Shown here piece after piece: positions 1 through 9,489 of a DNA stretch of 64,000 bases. A program made the translations under genes and the position numbers. Position 1 is the stretch's first letter, and every line of letters starts with the position of its first letter. Under the pieces are notes generated by a model that saw only the letters and a program-made list of their open reading frames with translations, searched no databases and was not told the DNA's origin. The stretch is from Accumulibacter sp. (lineage in GTDB: Bacteria > Pseudomonadota > Gammaproteobacteria > Burkholderiales > Rhodocyclaceae), in assembly GCF_036625195.1 (NCBI RefSeq), contig NZ_JAZKUG010000001.1:2356001-2420000 (forward strand). Direction: 5' to 3'.

Positions 1-414
1 CCTGTGGGCGCAATGGCTGCCCTGGCAAGGGGTGCCGAGCAGGACGACACGCTGCAACCGGGGCTCGCTTGCCCGTGCGAGCATCTCGAGGATCAGCAGG
101 CCACCGAGGCTGTGACCGACGAGGTGGATGTCGCGCGCCCGTGTCGCGGCGACGAAGCGCTGCAGCCTTTCGGCATTTTCCGCCAGCGTTCCGCGGACGC
201 TCGGGTAGCCGAAACGTCGCGTGCGGTAGCCCCGCTGCGCCAGCCAGCGGGCGTGCAGGCTGCAGACCGCCGACGGCGTCCACAAGCCATGCACCAGGAC
301 GACGGTCGCGGCTGGCGGCCGCGGCAGTGGCTGCACGGCGGGGCGCCGGGCGTCGCCGGCGCCGGTGACACCGGCGGGCGGCGGCGGGTCGCGGTCATCG
401 ACGACGGGGGACAT
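1..414 (-). CDS. alpha/beta hydrolase, lipase-like (3' end cut off by window edge)
   Basis: The minus-strand frame reads as an alpha/beta-hydrolase N-terminal half. After a proline-rich leader comes a strand followed by VHGLW (oxyanion-loop region), and about 60 residues later the nucleophile elbow GHSLGG, where Ser is the expected catalytic residue. LLGTPCQGS follows, as in PGAP1-like or class-2 lipase-type hydrolases. The Asp and His of the triad would lie beyond the left edge. I took the ATG at 412-414 as start; the frame stays open upstream to about 540, so a GTG or TTG start further up is possible. The substrate cannot be told from this part. The family is clear; the exact function (lipase, acyltransferase or esterase) is open. 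Confidence 0.7.
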   Translation of the reverse strand, partial: MSPVVDDRDPPPPAGVTGAGDARRPAVQPLPRPPAATVVLVHGLWTPSAVCSLHARWLAQRGYRTRRFGYPSVRGTLAENAERLQRFVAATRARDIHLVGHSLGGLLILEMLARASEPRLQRVVLLGTPCQGSHCAHR

Positions 415-568
415 CCTGGGATTCCGAACGGGCGCAATGCTGACGATGGTCAATCGTAACACCGTGCCTGCGTCCGGGATCCGGCTGCTGACTGGCCCGT
501 CGCCGCCTTCCGCGTTCGTCGCGCTGCCCCGGCCTCGTCAATGCAGAGGCTGCGCGCCGGCCGGGACT

Positions 569-1801
569 TCAGTCTTCGCCGTGCGGCAGCCGCTCGAAGA
601 CCAGGCGGCGGATTGCCAGTTGGTGGCTCAGGACTTCCCTGTATGACCAGACGGCGAGTTCCTGGCGCAAGCGCTCGTCGATGCCGCGCAGGGGCAGTTC
701 GCCGCGTGCGCCGGCCGGCGGCAGCTCGAGCGCATCGCGCAGCCGCTGCTCGCCGTCCTTGATCCGGTTCTCGGTACTGGCATTGCGCTGGTTGCGATCG
801 ATCAGGCCCTGGTTCTGCTCGAGGCTGCCGCTGACTCCGGTGACGCGCACGCGGCTGTAGTCGACGTCGAAATACGCGATGTGCGTGCGCAGCCGATTGA
901 TGGCCGAGGTTGCCGACGGTTTTGCCTGCTCGGCGAGCTCGGCGCCGCGCTCGGCGGCGCGGCGCTCGCGGCGCACCCTTTCCTGCTCGGCGCGCCGTTC
1001 CTCCTCCTGCTTCTCCTGATCCGTCTTGCTGTCGTCGGACATGATCTCGTCGAGGCGTTCGCTGAACCACTCCCAGATCTTCTGGATTTGCTCGCCCAGG
1101 AAGGATACCGCCCGTTCGAGTGCCGCCAGGGTGTCGCGGAATTCGTCCATGTATCCCTGGAAGCGGACGTTGGCGGTGATCGACTGGGTGACGGTGTTGA
1201 CCCCTGGTTGTGCCATCGATGCGAAAACCGGTTCGGGGGCGAGTCCGATCACGCTCAGCGCGCGCGTCTCGTCGCGCGAATGGTCCTCGGCCACGACCGA
1301 GGCGCCATTCAGCCGGGTTTCCAGGCGAACGTCCCACTTGAAGTAGGCGTCGTTCTTCCACGCCCGCGCCATCAGTGTCGGCTGCACGATGCAGCAGTGG
1401 CTGCCCTCGATCTTGAAATCGAACGACCAGTCCTGGCTGATCGTCCAGGTGCCCTCCTCGAGCAGGCCGATCAGGCGATCCTTGAACGCGATCACCGCTG
1501 CCAGCGCTTCGCGGGCGCCGCTCGCGGTGCGCGGGTTGAAGCTGGCGATCGTGTCGAGGACCGCGATCGCCACATCGGCCAAGAGATCGCGTCTGGCGTC
1601 GATGCGCATCGCGGTCCACTCCTGCTTGACTTCGATGGCTGGATTGGGCCCGGGTTCGGGGGTCGAGAACGGGCCGGCGAAGTCCGGGCCGACGTGTGGT
1701 GACTGCGGTGAGGTCACGACGGTCGGGGTCTGATACTGCGCCTTGCCGGCGGTCAGCCGGCAGGCGGCATCGATGGCGATGCCACTGAGTGCGGTGCTCA
1801 T
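569..1801 (-). CDS. hypothetical protein with C-terminal coiled coil (410 aa)
   Basis: Start ATG at 1799-1801 is preceded by a good GAGGAG ribosome-binding site. I do not recognise the family. No signal peptide or membrane segment is evident. Residues 1-60 are low-complexity and Pro/Thr/Ser-rich. Residues about 60-250 are a mixed alpha/beta region with a Trp-rich part near 115-160. Residues about 255-295 are a highly charged Glu/Arg helix typical of a coiled coil. The last third is helical and ends in a Leu/Arg-rich tail. The gene runs opposite to cimA and has no obvious operon partner except possibly the hydrolase downstream. It is probably cytoplasmic, and its role is unknown. Confidence 0.6.
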   Translation of the reverse strand: MSTALSGIAIDAACRLTAGKAQYQTPTVVTSPQSPHVGPDFAGPFSTPEPGPNPAIEVKQEWTAMRIDARRDLLADVAIAVLDTIASFNPRTASGAREALAAVIAFKDRLIGLLEEGTWTISQDWSFDFKIEGSHCCIVQPTLMARAWKNDAYFKWDVRLETRLNGASVVAEDHSRDETRALSVIGLAPEPVFASMAQPGVNTVTQSITANVRFQGYMDEFRDTLAALERAVSFLGEQIQKIWEWFSERLDEIMSDDSKTDQEKQEEERRAEQERVRRERRAAERGAELAEQAKPSATSAINRLRTHIAYFDVDYSRVRVTGVSGSLEQNQGLIDRNQRNASTENRIKDGEQRLRDALELPPAGARGELPLRGIDERLRQELAVWSYREVLSHQLAIRRLVFERLPHGED

Positions 1802-2412
1802 GATCCTTCTCCTCGATCGATGAAACGCCGAGAGTGGACGCTCGTGGGCGCCTGCGGCGACACCACGCGGGCCAGCCTGGCGCCGCCCGGTGGCGGTGCG
1901 GCCGGCGTCCGCTGCGCTCTGGCGGACGGCCTCGGCGCAGTCGTCGCCATGATCACTTCGACGGCCCGGCCGCGCCCGGTGTTCCGCTCCGGCCCGGCAA
2001 AGGGTTGCAGCCACCCGGTTGCCGGTCCGGTTTCGTGACGAGGGCGCTGCCAGCGGGGGCGCCGCGGCGGTGCAGACGCCGACTGCTGGCGCGGGGGGCG
2101 TGGCTCCCGCGCGGCCGTTGGCCGCTGCGCGACGTCGCGTTGCCGGCTATCGCCAATCGGCAAAGCATGGGAAAATCCGCATCCGCGCCGATCCGCACGA
2201 AGCTGCCGCAGGGAGCAGCCAGAAAACGGGTCGCTGCGCGTGCCATGATCTCCGGCCATCGGCCGCGAGTCGCGGTTCTTCCCACTGTCACCGACTGCTC
2301 ATGTCAACAACACTCTGCAACAAGACCTGTCTTCTCAACGGCGTCGACGAGCTGGGTGACATTGTCGGCTGCGCGGCCGAAATTGCCGCCTTCGAGGCCC
2401 GGAGCTGAGCTG
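1802..2412. other. intergenic stretch with no supported gene
   Basis: This 611-bp gap separates the divergent orphan gene and cimA, so it should hold both promoters. Open frames here have shadow-like composition. A 35-codon frame (ATG at 2301, stop at 2408) ends 4 bp before cimA; it lacks a clear ribosome-binding site and has no run of Ile, Val or Leu codons that would mark an attenuator leader. I see no convincing terminator or promoter hexamers. Confidence 0.5.
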
Positions 2413-3972
2413 ATGCCTGCCGTCCAGATTTACGACACCACCCTGCGCGATGGGACCCAGAGCGAGGGCTTTTCCCTGTCCGGTCACAGCAAGATCCGCC
2501 TCGCGCAGCGGCTGGACGATCTCGGTGTGGCCTTCATCGAGGGGGGCTGGCCCGGCTCGAATCCCGAGGACGCCGAGTTCTTCGAGCGGGCGCGTGACAT
2601 CGAATGGAAGAACGCGCTGATCACGGCCTTCGGCTCGACCTGCCGGGTCAAGGGCGGTCCAGAAGAGGACGCCAATATCCGCGCGCTGCTCGACGCACGG
2701 ACCCAAGTGTGCACGATCTTCGGCAAGACCTGGACGCTGCACGTGACCGACGTCCTGCTGACGACGCTCGACGACAACCTGCGCATCATCGAACAGTCGG
2801 TCGCCTACCTGCGCGCAGCCGGCCGGCGCGTCATCTATGACGCCGAGCACTTCTTCGACGGCTATCGGGCCGATCCGCTGTACGCGCTGGCGACGCTGCA
2901 GGCGGCGATTCGCGGTGGTGCCGAGACGGTCGTCCTCTGCGACACCAACGGCGGCAGCATGCCGTGGGAGGTCGAGAAGACGATCGGCGAGATGCGAGAC
3001 TCGATCGCTCACCCGTTCGGCATCCATACCCACAACGACGGCGACTGTGCGGTGATCAACGCGCTGACGGCTGTGCGACTGGGTGCGGTGCAGGTGCAGG
3101 GAACGATCAACGGCGTCGGCGAACGTTGCGGCAACGCCAACCTGTGCTCGGTGATGGCCAACCTGGAGCTCAAGATGGGGCGCCGCTGCCTGCCGGAAGG
3201 CCGTCTGCAGAAGTTGTACGAGCTGTCGCACGTGGTCGACGAGGTGGCCAACATCGCGCCCAACGACCACCTGCCGTACGTCGGCCGGAGCGCCTTTGCG
3301 CACAAGGGCGGCGTCCATGTCGCGGCGATGCGCCGCTCGGAGCAGTCGTACCAGCATGTCGCGCCGGAACGGGTCGGCAACCGCATGCGGGTCGTCGTCT
3401 CGGCGCTTTCCGGGCGCGCCAACATCCTCAGCAAGGCCGAGGAACACGGTGTCGACGTCGCCAGCGTCGACGACGTCGTCGGCGTGCTCAACGAGGTCAA
3501 GGAACTCGAGGCACGCGGCTTCTCCTTCGAAGCCGCCGAGGCGTCGGTCGCCATGATGCTCAAGCGGCAGCAACCGGACTACGCGGCGCCGTTCGAGCTG
3601 GTCGATTTCCTGGTCAACGTCGAGCACCGACAGGGCCGCGGCATCTTCGCCGAGGCGATGGTCAAGGTGAAGGTGAATGGCGAGGTGCTGCACACCGCCG
3701 CCGAGGGCAACGGCCCGGTGAACGCCCTCGACATCGCCTTGCGCAAGGCGCTGCTCGGGCACTACCCGGAGATCGCCAGCTTCCATCTGGCGGACTACAA
3801 GGTCCGCATCCTGGACGGTCGCGACGGCACGCAGGCGATCACCCGCGTGCTGATCGACACCCGTAGTGCCGACAGGGTCTGGAGTACGGTCGGTGCCAGC
3901 GCCAACATCATCGAGGCATCGTGGCAGGCGCTGGTCGATGCCGTCGAGTATGGCCTGTCGGTGGCGCAATGA
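2413..3972 (+). CDS. cimA: (R)-citramalate synthase
   Basis: Condenses pyruvate with acetyl-CoA to (R)-citramalate, the threonine-independent entry to isoleucine. The 519 residues match the usual length of the CimA family. The N-terminal HMGL-like TIM barrel opens with YDTTLRDGTQ, where Asp and Arg are catalytic/metal ligands, and carries HTHNDGDCAV, whose two His bind the divalent metal. The C-terminal 150 residues form the LeuA-type dimerisation/allosteric domain, where isoleucine feedback is expected. The ATG at 2413 puts YDTTLRDG at residue 7, as in homologues; a longer upstream frame has no homologous sequence. leuB follows 67 bp downstream and can act on citramalate-derived intermediates, so the two probably form one unit. 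Confidence 0.93.
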   Translation: MPAVQIYDTTLRDGTQSEGFSLSGHSKIRLAQRLDDLGVAFIEGGWPGSNPEDAEFFERARDIEWKNALITAFGSTCRVKGGPEEDANIRALLDARTQVCTIFGKTWTLHVTDVLLTTLDDNLRIIEQSVAYLRAAGRRVIYDAEHFFDGYRADPLYALATLQAAIRGGAETVVLCDTNGGSMPWEVEKTIGEMRDSIAHPFGIHTHNDGDCAVINALTAVRLGAVQVQGTINGVGERCGNANLCSVMANLELKMGRRCLPEGRLQKLYELSHVVDEVANIAPNDHLPYVGRSAFAHKGGVHVAAMRRSEQSYQHVAPERVGNRMRVVVSALSGRANILSKAEEHGVDVASVDDVVGVLNEVKELEARGFSFEAAEASVAMMLKRQQPDYAAPFELVDFLVNVEHRQGRGIFAEAMVKVKVNGEVLHTAAEGNGPVNALDIALRKALLGHYPEIASFHLADYKVRILDGRDGTQAITRVLIDTRSADRVWSTVGASANIIEASWQALVDAVEYGLSVAQ

Positions 3973-4039
3973 TTGCGTTGCCCTTGGCCCGCTCGTGTCC
4001 CGGCGCAGTGCTGTCGCGCCACCGTGAAATGGAAAAATC

Positions 4040-5098
<1,059 letters not shown>

Positions 5099-5287
5099 TT
5101 CGGCGAATCTGGGGGCACAGCCGGAGAACATCTTTCGCCCGACCGAACGCGGGCAGCCAGATGGCGTGTGTGCTGTGGTGCGCCGGACACTGCAATTCCC
5201 GGCGACCGCCGTGATTCTTGCGGACTGTGACACGGCGTTTGCCTCGCCCGACGTTCGTCGCTCGCCGGCGAGCGACATGCCAAACGA

Positions 5288-5323
5288 AAGCGGCGCGAAC
5301 GGTCTGACCGATTCGCGCCGCTT
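5288..5323. terminator. bidirectional hairpin between leuB and the PEP-CTERM gene
   Basis: A perfect 12-bp inverted repeat (AAGCGGCGCGAA with TTCGCGCCGCTT) encloses a smaller CGGT/ACCG stem with a 3-nt loop. It lies between convergent genes, about 190 bp past the leuB stop and 80 bp past the stop of the gene on the other strand. There is no clear T-run on the plus side and only a weak one on the minus side, so the call rests on stem strength and position. Confidence 0.5.
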
Positions 5324-5390
5324 GACAACAGGATGGAAACCGCGGGTCCGCGCAGCGCGGCCCATTCAGCTGCGCAAGGTTCAGCGGCTC

Positions 5391-5409
5391 AATTCATATA
5401 CTGTCACCG
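5391..5409 (+). repeat. dispersed repeat, copy A
   Basis: AATTCATATACTGTCACCG, identical over 19 bp to copy E at 9760-9778. The GTGACAG half overlaps the TGA stop codon of the minus-strand PEP-CTERM gene, so the repeat sits exactly at a gene end. Variants occur at 6808 (B), 7051 (C) and 9490 (D). The orientation given is that of the AATTCATATACTGTCAC reading. Confidence 0.8.
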
Positions 5410-6186
5410 ATTTGCACTTGCCGACCAACGGCCGCGCGCGGCGAGACCGGCGAATGCGATACCGAGCAGGGCCAGCGAACCCGGTTCCGGAATGTCGTTG
5501 GTCGTGTTGATGCTGATCAGGATCCGGTCCAGGCCGAAGGACTCGTCGCCTCCGTCAATGGTTCCGCCCTGCCAGCCGCTGCCGCTGGCGAAAAACTCGA
5601 CAATGACGGAACTTGCGCTGTGCGGGATGTTGAGCAAGGCGTTGCTGCCCGTGAAGTCGTAGGCCGAGTCGTTCCACCCGGGGCTGAAGCCGAGATTCGA
5701 GCCAAAGCTCATCTGGTTGGCGGTCGACGCCGACTGGTCGCTGGTCAAGAAATTGTCATAGGTGTGCGCATAGACCGACACACCATCCACCGTGATGTTG
5801 AAGACATCCGGAGGAACTGAACCGCCGGCTGTGGTCGACCCGTCCCAGCTGTCGATGATCGCCAGCAGGAAGCTCAGGTTCAGACTGCTGTGTGCCGGCA
5901 AGTTGCTGGCGGTGAACGTGGACGGGCCGGCCGGATCGCCCCCCGCGAAGTCATGAACCATGAAGCTGTTGAAGCCGATAGCCTGATAACCGGCCGGAGT
6001 CGTGGCCGCGAGGTTCCCACCGCCAATCGGGACACTGGCCGTGCAGGGAAAGAAGCTGCAGGTCAGGCCGCCGGAACTGAAACCCAAGGCGTTTACGGTC
6101 GCGGCATGAGCGGGGACGGTGGCGATCGAGGCCGCGAAGATGCCGATCGCGGCAAGCATCGCTGCGAGGTGTTTTCCTGCTGTCAT
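5404..6186 (-). CDS. PEP-CTERM sorting domain protein (260 aa)
   Basis: An exported surface or extracellular-matrix protein. The N-terminus is a classic signal peptide (Lys near the start, hydrophobic core, cleavage after ...VPAHA). The C-terminus has the tripartite PEP-CTERM tag: PEP motif in DIPEPGSLALLG, a hydrophobic helix, and a basic RGR tail, which exosortase/EpsH recognises. The middle resembles a beta-rich jelly-roll domain common in such proteins. Start ATG at 6184-6186 has an appropriately spaced GGAG site; a start further upstream would spoil the signal peptide. No exosortase is in the window. The stop codon lies within repeat copy A. A sigma-54-like site lies upstream at 6239-6254. 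Confidence 0.85.
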   Translation of the reverse strand: MTAGKHLAAMLAAIGIFAASIATVPAHAATVNALGFSSGGLTCSFFPCTASVPIGGGNLAATTPAGYQAIGFNSFMVHDFAGGDPAGPSTFTASNLPAHSSLNLSFLLAIIDSWDGSTTAGGSVPPDVFNITVDGVSVYAHTYDNFLTSDQSASTANQMSFGSNLGFSPGWNDSAYDFTGSNALLNIPHSASSVIVEFFASGSGWQGGTIDGGDESFGLDRILISINTTNDIPEPGSLALLGIAFAGLAARGRWSASANR

Positions 6187-6238
6187 GGTAGTCTCCGTGG
6201 TCGGTGTCAATCGGGAGCATCTTGTCCGAACTATACAA

Positions 6239-6254
6239 AGCACGAATCATGCTA
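6239..6254 (-). promoter_or_regulatory. sigma-54-like promoter of the PEP-CTERM gene
   Basis: On the minus strand TAGCATGATTCGTGCT matches the -24/-12 consensus TGGCACG-N4-TTGCW at 9 of the 11 fixed positions, with the -12 GC intact and one G of the -24 GG replaced by A. Transcription would start about 42 nt before the ATG. Sigma-54 promoters driven by the PrsR regulator are known upstream of PEP-CTERM genes, which is why this degenerate match is listed. The rest of 6187-6489 shows nothing else. Confidence 0.35.
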
Positions 6255-6489
6255 TATCGGCAAGTCACTGATTCTTGGCGTATCTGAAAGAAACCTCGCA
6301 GCTTTCTGTAAGAAAATCCGACACGTTGATTCCCTTGGCGGGGCATTCTTCGTGGTCAGGACATCGAGCCGGTTTGCCTCGACCCTTGTCCGTGCGGTTG
6401 CTCCTGCGAGTGGGGGGCGCGAAATCAGGCGACAGCATGTCTGACGATACAGAGCGCCAGTATCCGGCTGCCATCGAGCGGCGCCGTTC

Positions 6490-6790
6490 TCAGGCCGTAG
6501 CTTCGCGCGAGCTGATGCGGTAGCGGAAGCTTTCCGGGTCGAGGCTGTCGAAGCGGCCGTTGGCGTTCTCGCCCTGTGGATACATCAGGAAGGGAATCTT
6601 CGACCCGATTGAGCCGGGGAGGCTGATGTCGTGCGCGGTGTGGTCGACGACACACTCGTAGATGGCGCGTGCCTTGTCGATGTCGCTGCGCGCGCCACGG
6701 GGGATCTCGCTCGCTGTCCGGCGGACGATGCCGTCGGTTGACAGCAGCTGCTTCGGACCGGTGTAGAGCTTGAGCGCCGCCCTGTCGAGA
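6490..6790 (-). pseudogene. partial, internally deleted copy of the neighbouring transglutaminase-like gene
   Basis: This segment is clearly similar to both ends of 7395-8080 of the intact gene. Positions 6501-6640 match 7395-7535, and 6641-6790 match 7931-8080. The junction joins GCGGTGT sequences present at both parental sites, and the missing 396 bp equal 132 codons, so the frame is kept. No start codon or N-terminal half is present, and the catalytic Cys and His region is what was lost. A TGA at 6490-6492 ends the frame. It is a dead duplicate flanked by repeat copy B. Confidence 0.8.
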
Positions 6791-6807
6791 CGATCAACGG
6801 ACGGCGC

Positions 6808-6826
6808 AATTTCCTATACTGTCACT
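6808..6826 (+). repeat. dispersed repeat, copy B
   Basis: AATTTCCTATACTGTCACT, a variant of the AATTCATATACTGTCAC repeat with one extra base and one change. It lies about 20 bp beyond the end of the PEP-CTERM fragment and directly next to the transglutaminase fragment, so it marks the junction of two gene remnants. Confidence 0.65.
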
Positions 6827-6846
6827 GTTTTTCGCAAGCCTTGCGC

Positions 6847-7020
6847 TTATCGCTGCCGCCTGCGCGTTGCCGCCAGACCGGAGAGGCCGAGGCCGAGCAG
6901 CGCGAGCGCACCGGGTTCGGGGACGGCGGCGGCTGTCACCTGAAGATTGTCGATGACAGTGGCCGTTACGCTCGTCGCAGCGAGCGTGACCCGCAACTCG
7001 TCGATCGGCGTACCGGCCAG
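6847..7020 (-). pseudogene. 3' remnant of a second PEP-CTERM protein gene
   Basis: The minus-strand frame ends in a complete PEP-CTERM tag: VPEPGALALLGLGLSGLAA followed by TRRRQR, preceded by IDNLQVT, a usual lead-in to the tag. About 55 residues of a beta-rich domain remain; the frame then runs into the tandem repeat of copy C, where similarity to an exported protein stops. An upstream start exists at 7252-7254, but the intervening sequence does not look like a signal peptide in this frame. It is best read as a truncated gene end. Confidence 0.65.
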
Positions 7021-7067
7021 TGGCATTTTGGGGGACAGTGGCATTTTGGGGGACAGTATATTCAATT
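7021..7067 (-). repeat. dispersed repeat, copy C, with an 18-bp tandem duplication
   Basis: TGGCATTTTGGGGGACAG occurs twice in direct succession (7021-7038 and 7039-7056) and runs into GGACAGTATATTCAATT, the reverse-strand form of the dispersed repeat. In the PEP-CTERM remnant frame the duplication encodes LSPKMP twice. It lies exactly where the PEP-CTERM remnant begins. Confidence 0.7.
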
Positions 7068-7383
7068 CCGAACGCCAACGCCGCTCGCCTGGATGCTCGT
7101 CACTGCGTGTGATCCGGCGGAGTGGGGGGGTCGGCGACAGAACGGTATCTTGGAGCGCGAACGGTGCCAGAGATGCAGACACCGTCGCCGTTGCTGGCGC
7201 GGCCCATGCCGCGCACCGTCTCCCACCAGGAGCACCACCAGGCAAGTGAAGCATGCGGCGTACTTTTGAAATTCCTGCGATCTGGGGTGCTCAGAGTGGA
7301 ACAGGCTGCGGAAACAGTTGTGCTTCATCGGGATTTCGAGAATCTCAGGTCAGCGTGGTCGCCATTACCGACCTGCGCCATGA
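7068..7383. other. gene-fragment debris, no intact gene
   Basis: Between copy C and the transglutaminase gene there is no supported intact gene. A minus-strand frame starting at 7328 has a hydrophobic stretch (FTCLVVLLV) that could be the signal peptide of the decayed PEP-CTERM gene, with APATATVSASLAP continuing in another frame. That would imply a frameshift. The support is weak. Confidence 0.35.
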
Positions 7384-8484
7384 TCACGCTGCCACTTCGC
7401 GCGAGCTGATGCGGTAGCGGAAGCTCTCCGGGTCGAGGCTGTCGAAGCGGCCGTTGGCGTTCTCCCCCTGGGGATACATCAGGAAGGGAATCTTCGGCCC
7501 GCTCGAGCCGGGGAGTCTGATGTCGTGCGCGGTGTTGTACGCCAGCCAGTTCATCTCCCAGGTGCCGAAGAGCTTCCTGCGGACGGCGACGACGACTTCG
7601 TCCTGCAGTGTGAGCCCGGGCTTTTCCTCGAGAACCACCTTGCGCACGTCGGCCGGATCGACCGGCACCCAGCCGAAGTCCGCCAGCCAGACTTCGGCGC
7701 GGCAATGCTGCGCCTTGCTGATCTCGCCGGACTTGCCGAGGCTCCTGTAGCCGAAGCGCGAATCGGCGATGCGGATGCCGTATACGTCCCGCGCCGGCAG
7801 TCCGGCGGCGCGCGCGAGGCCGACGTAGAGCGCGTTGAGGTCGGCGCATTTGCCGCTGAGGTCACCGCTCTCGAGCATCGCGCGGATGTCGCCGACGCCG
7901 CAGCCGCGGGTCTTCGGGTTGCGGGCGGTGTGGTCGACGACCCACTCGTAAATGGCGCGCGCCTTGTCGATGTCGCTGCGCGCGCCACGGGTGATCTCGC
8001 TCGCTGTGCGGCGGACGATGCCGTCGGTTGGCAGCAGCTCGGTCGGCCCGGTGTAAAGCCTGAGCGCCGCCCCGTCGAGAGGCTTCACCGGGCCGGGCTG
8101 GCTGAAGTCGATCGCGCGGTCGCGGGTAGCGATGCGGCTGGTCACCTCGACGACCGGTGCACCGGCTGCGGCGTCCCATGTGGCGACGAGCATCTCTACG
8201 CCGTAAACCGGGTCGCGCGCGATCTGCATGGTCGCCGCGTTGCCCTGCCAGAGGTTGCCCATCGGCCTGATCCAGGCGGCTTCATCGAGCGAGGGCAACG
8301 GCAGCCAGACGCGTGTCTCGCTCCCGCCGCGGGCGACTTCGGCGCGCATGTTGACTTCGAAGACTCGCCAGCCGTTGGCCGGGTCGGGGTCGAAGAACTC
8401 TTGTTCGGCGCGCGCCGGCCGCCAGGCAGCAGAGCCGGCGATGCTGAAGAGGGTGGCGGTCTTGAGGAAATCACGACGATCCAT
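7384..8484 (-). CDS. Tat-exported transglutaminase-like cysteine protease family protein (366 aa)
   Basis: The N-terminus MDRRDFLKTA is a twin-arginine signal (R3, R4) followed by a short hydrophobic segment and an Ala-rich cleavage region near residue 26, so export by Tat is expected. The transglutaminase core has Cys213 in SGKCADLNALYVGLARAAG, His260 in QHCRAEVWL and Asp276 in GWVPVDP, the usual Cys-His-Asp triad. Such proteins may be peptidases or cross-linking enzymes of the envelope; the substrate is unknown. Start ATG at 8482-8484 has an AGGAG site. A TlpA-like thioredoxin lies 210 bp upstream on the same strand. A deleted partial copy of this gene lies downstream at 6490-6790. Confidence 0.82.
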   Translation of the reverse strand: MDRRDFLKTATLFSIAGSAAWRPARAEQEFFDPDPANGWRVFEVNMRAEVARGGSETRVWLPLPSLDEAAWIRPMGNLWQGNAATMQIARDPVYGVEMLVATWDAAAGAPVVEVTSRIATRDRAIDFSQPGPVKPLDGAALRLYTGPTELLPTDGIVRRTASEITRGARSDIDKARAIYEWVVDHTARNPKTRGCGVGDIRAMLESGDLSGKCADLNALYVGLARAAGLPARDVYGIRIADSRFGYRSLGKSGEISKAQHCRAEVWLADFGWVPVDPADVRKVVLEEKPGLTLQDEVVVAVRRKLFGTWEMNWLAYNTAHDIRLPGSSGPKIPFLMYPQGENANGRFDSLDPESFRYRISSREVAA

Positions 8485-8694
8485 GATGGGTCTCCTGAGT
8501 GGGTGAACGGACCGGTCGCCGCAGCGACGCACGGGGAACCGGGCGGTTTCTGGCGAGCGCGCTGCGGTCGGGCGACGTCGCGGGTTCGCGAGGACTGGGC
8601 AATGCGCGCGGGGCGATGGCTCTACCGGTGCGGTCGAGCGCCCGCCGACGGCGTCCACGCGCCGGTGGCCGGCACCCTCGCCACAGGGCGCGCT

Positions 8695-9237
8695 TCATCG
8701 CGGCGGCCGCTCGAGGACGCTGCGCAAGCGCCGGCTGACGGCCGCCGAATGCCAGTCGATGGCCCCCTCGGCGCGCAGGCGGGTGCGGTGCTGGTGGTCC
8801 AGGACGAGGGTGGTCGGCAGCAAGCGGATGCCCAAGGTGCGGCTGAGTTGCTGTTCGCGATCGTCGATCACCGGCAGGTCGATGGCGTGTGCCGTCAGGA
8901 ATGCGTCGAGCCGTGCCCGCTGATCGGCGACGGCGACGGTCAGCACGGCCAGCCGCTGCTCGCGCCAGCGAGCGCCGAGCTGCTGCAGCGCCGGCATCTC
9001 GTCGCGGCAGGGCTCGCACCAGGAGGCCCAGAAGTTGATGATCACCGGGCGGCCGGCAAGCGCAGCCAGTTGGGCAGCGAGTGAGGTTCCGGCGGCGGCC
9101 GCCGGCAGCGGGCGTGCCGGCACAGCGCGTAGTTCGGCTGCGGCTGCGGCCTGGGTGAGCGCACAGGCGAGCAGCAGGAGCATGCGGCAGCCGCTCCGGG
9201 CCCGGCGCCGGACGGGCGACAGGACGGCGCGGCGCAT
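8695..9237 (-). CDS. TlpA/ResA-family thioredoxin-like protein
   Basis: A small exported thiol-disulfide protein with the active-site motif WASWCEPC (Cys74 and Cys77) after IINFW, and a cis-Pro loop in LLPTTLVLD. The N-terminus is basic and then hydrophobic (MLLLLACALTQAAAAA), suited to membrane anchoring or secretion. The start at 9235-9237 gives 180 aa; an internal ATG at 9181-9183 gives 162 aa and still leaves a signal peptide, so the start is uncertain. It probably reduces or escorts periplasmic thiols, perhaps for the Cys-dependent transglutaminase-like protein next door; that link is inference from adjacency. Confidence 0.8.
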   Translation of the reverse strand: MRRAVLSPVRRRARSGCRMLLLLACALTQAAAAAELRAVPARPLPAAAAGTSLAAQLAALAGRPVIINFWASWCEPCRDEMPALQQLGARWREQRLAVLTVAVADQRARLDAFLTAHAIDLPVIDDREQQLSRTLGIRLLPTTLVLDHQHRTRLRAEGAIDWHSAAVSRRLRSVLERPPR

Positions 9238-9289
9238 CAGGGGCGCTGCAGTGGTGATCGACTTCTCCCGATTTCATCAACCGTCGCGA

Positions 9290-9385
9290 GGCGGAAGCCC
9301 TCGCGACTTACGGTGCCACTCGTGGCCGACGACTCGCCGGCGCTATTGATGGCGGTAACGCAGACCGCCAAGGGCCGAATTATCG
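9290..9385 (-). pseudogene. possible fibronectin type III domain scrap
   Basis: The minus-strand frame reads VTAINSAGESSATSGTVS, which looks like the last two strands of a fibronectin type III domain. No start, no complete domain and no upstream continuation are visible, so if real it is a leftover. The surrounding 9238-9489 holds nothing else I can support. Confidence 0.25.
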
Positions 9386-9489
9386 CATGCACGGCAGCGC
9401 CGGCGGGCGCCGCCGAGCCAGGACTGCTGGTGGCCGCCGGTTGCCCGCAGCGGCGAAGCGGATTTCGCTCTTCCGCTACGTCCAATTCA

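Noticed and set aside
2301..2408. 35-codon frame just before cimA as a leader peptide
   Set aside because: No clear ribosome-binding site, no run of branched-chain amino acid codons, and no attenuator hairpin.
1834..2412. N-terminal extension of CimA by 193 residues
   Set aside because: The extension has no homology and shadow-like composition. The ATG at 2413 places the catalytic YDTTLRDG where the family has it.
6847..7254. Intact 135-codon PEP-CTERM gene
   Set aside because: Only the last 55 residues look like a PEP-CTERM protein; the N-terminal part in this frame has no signal peptide and includes the repeat-encoded LSPKMP duplication.
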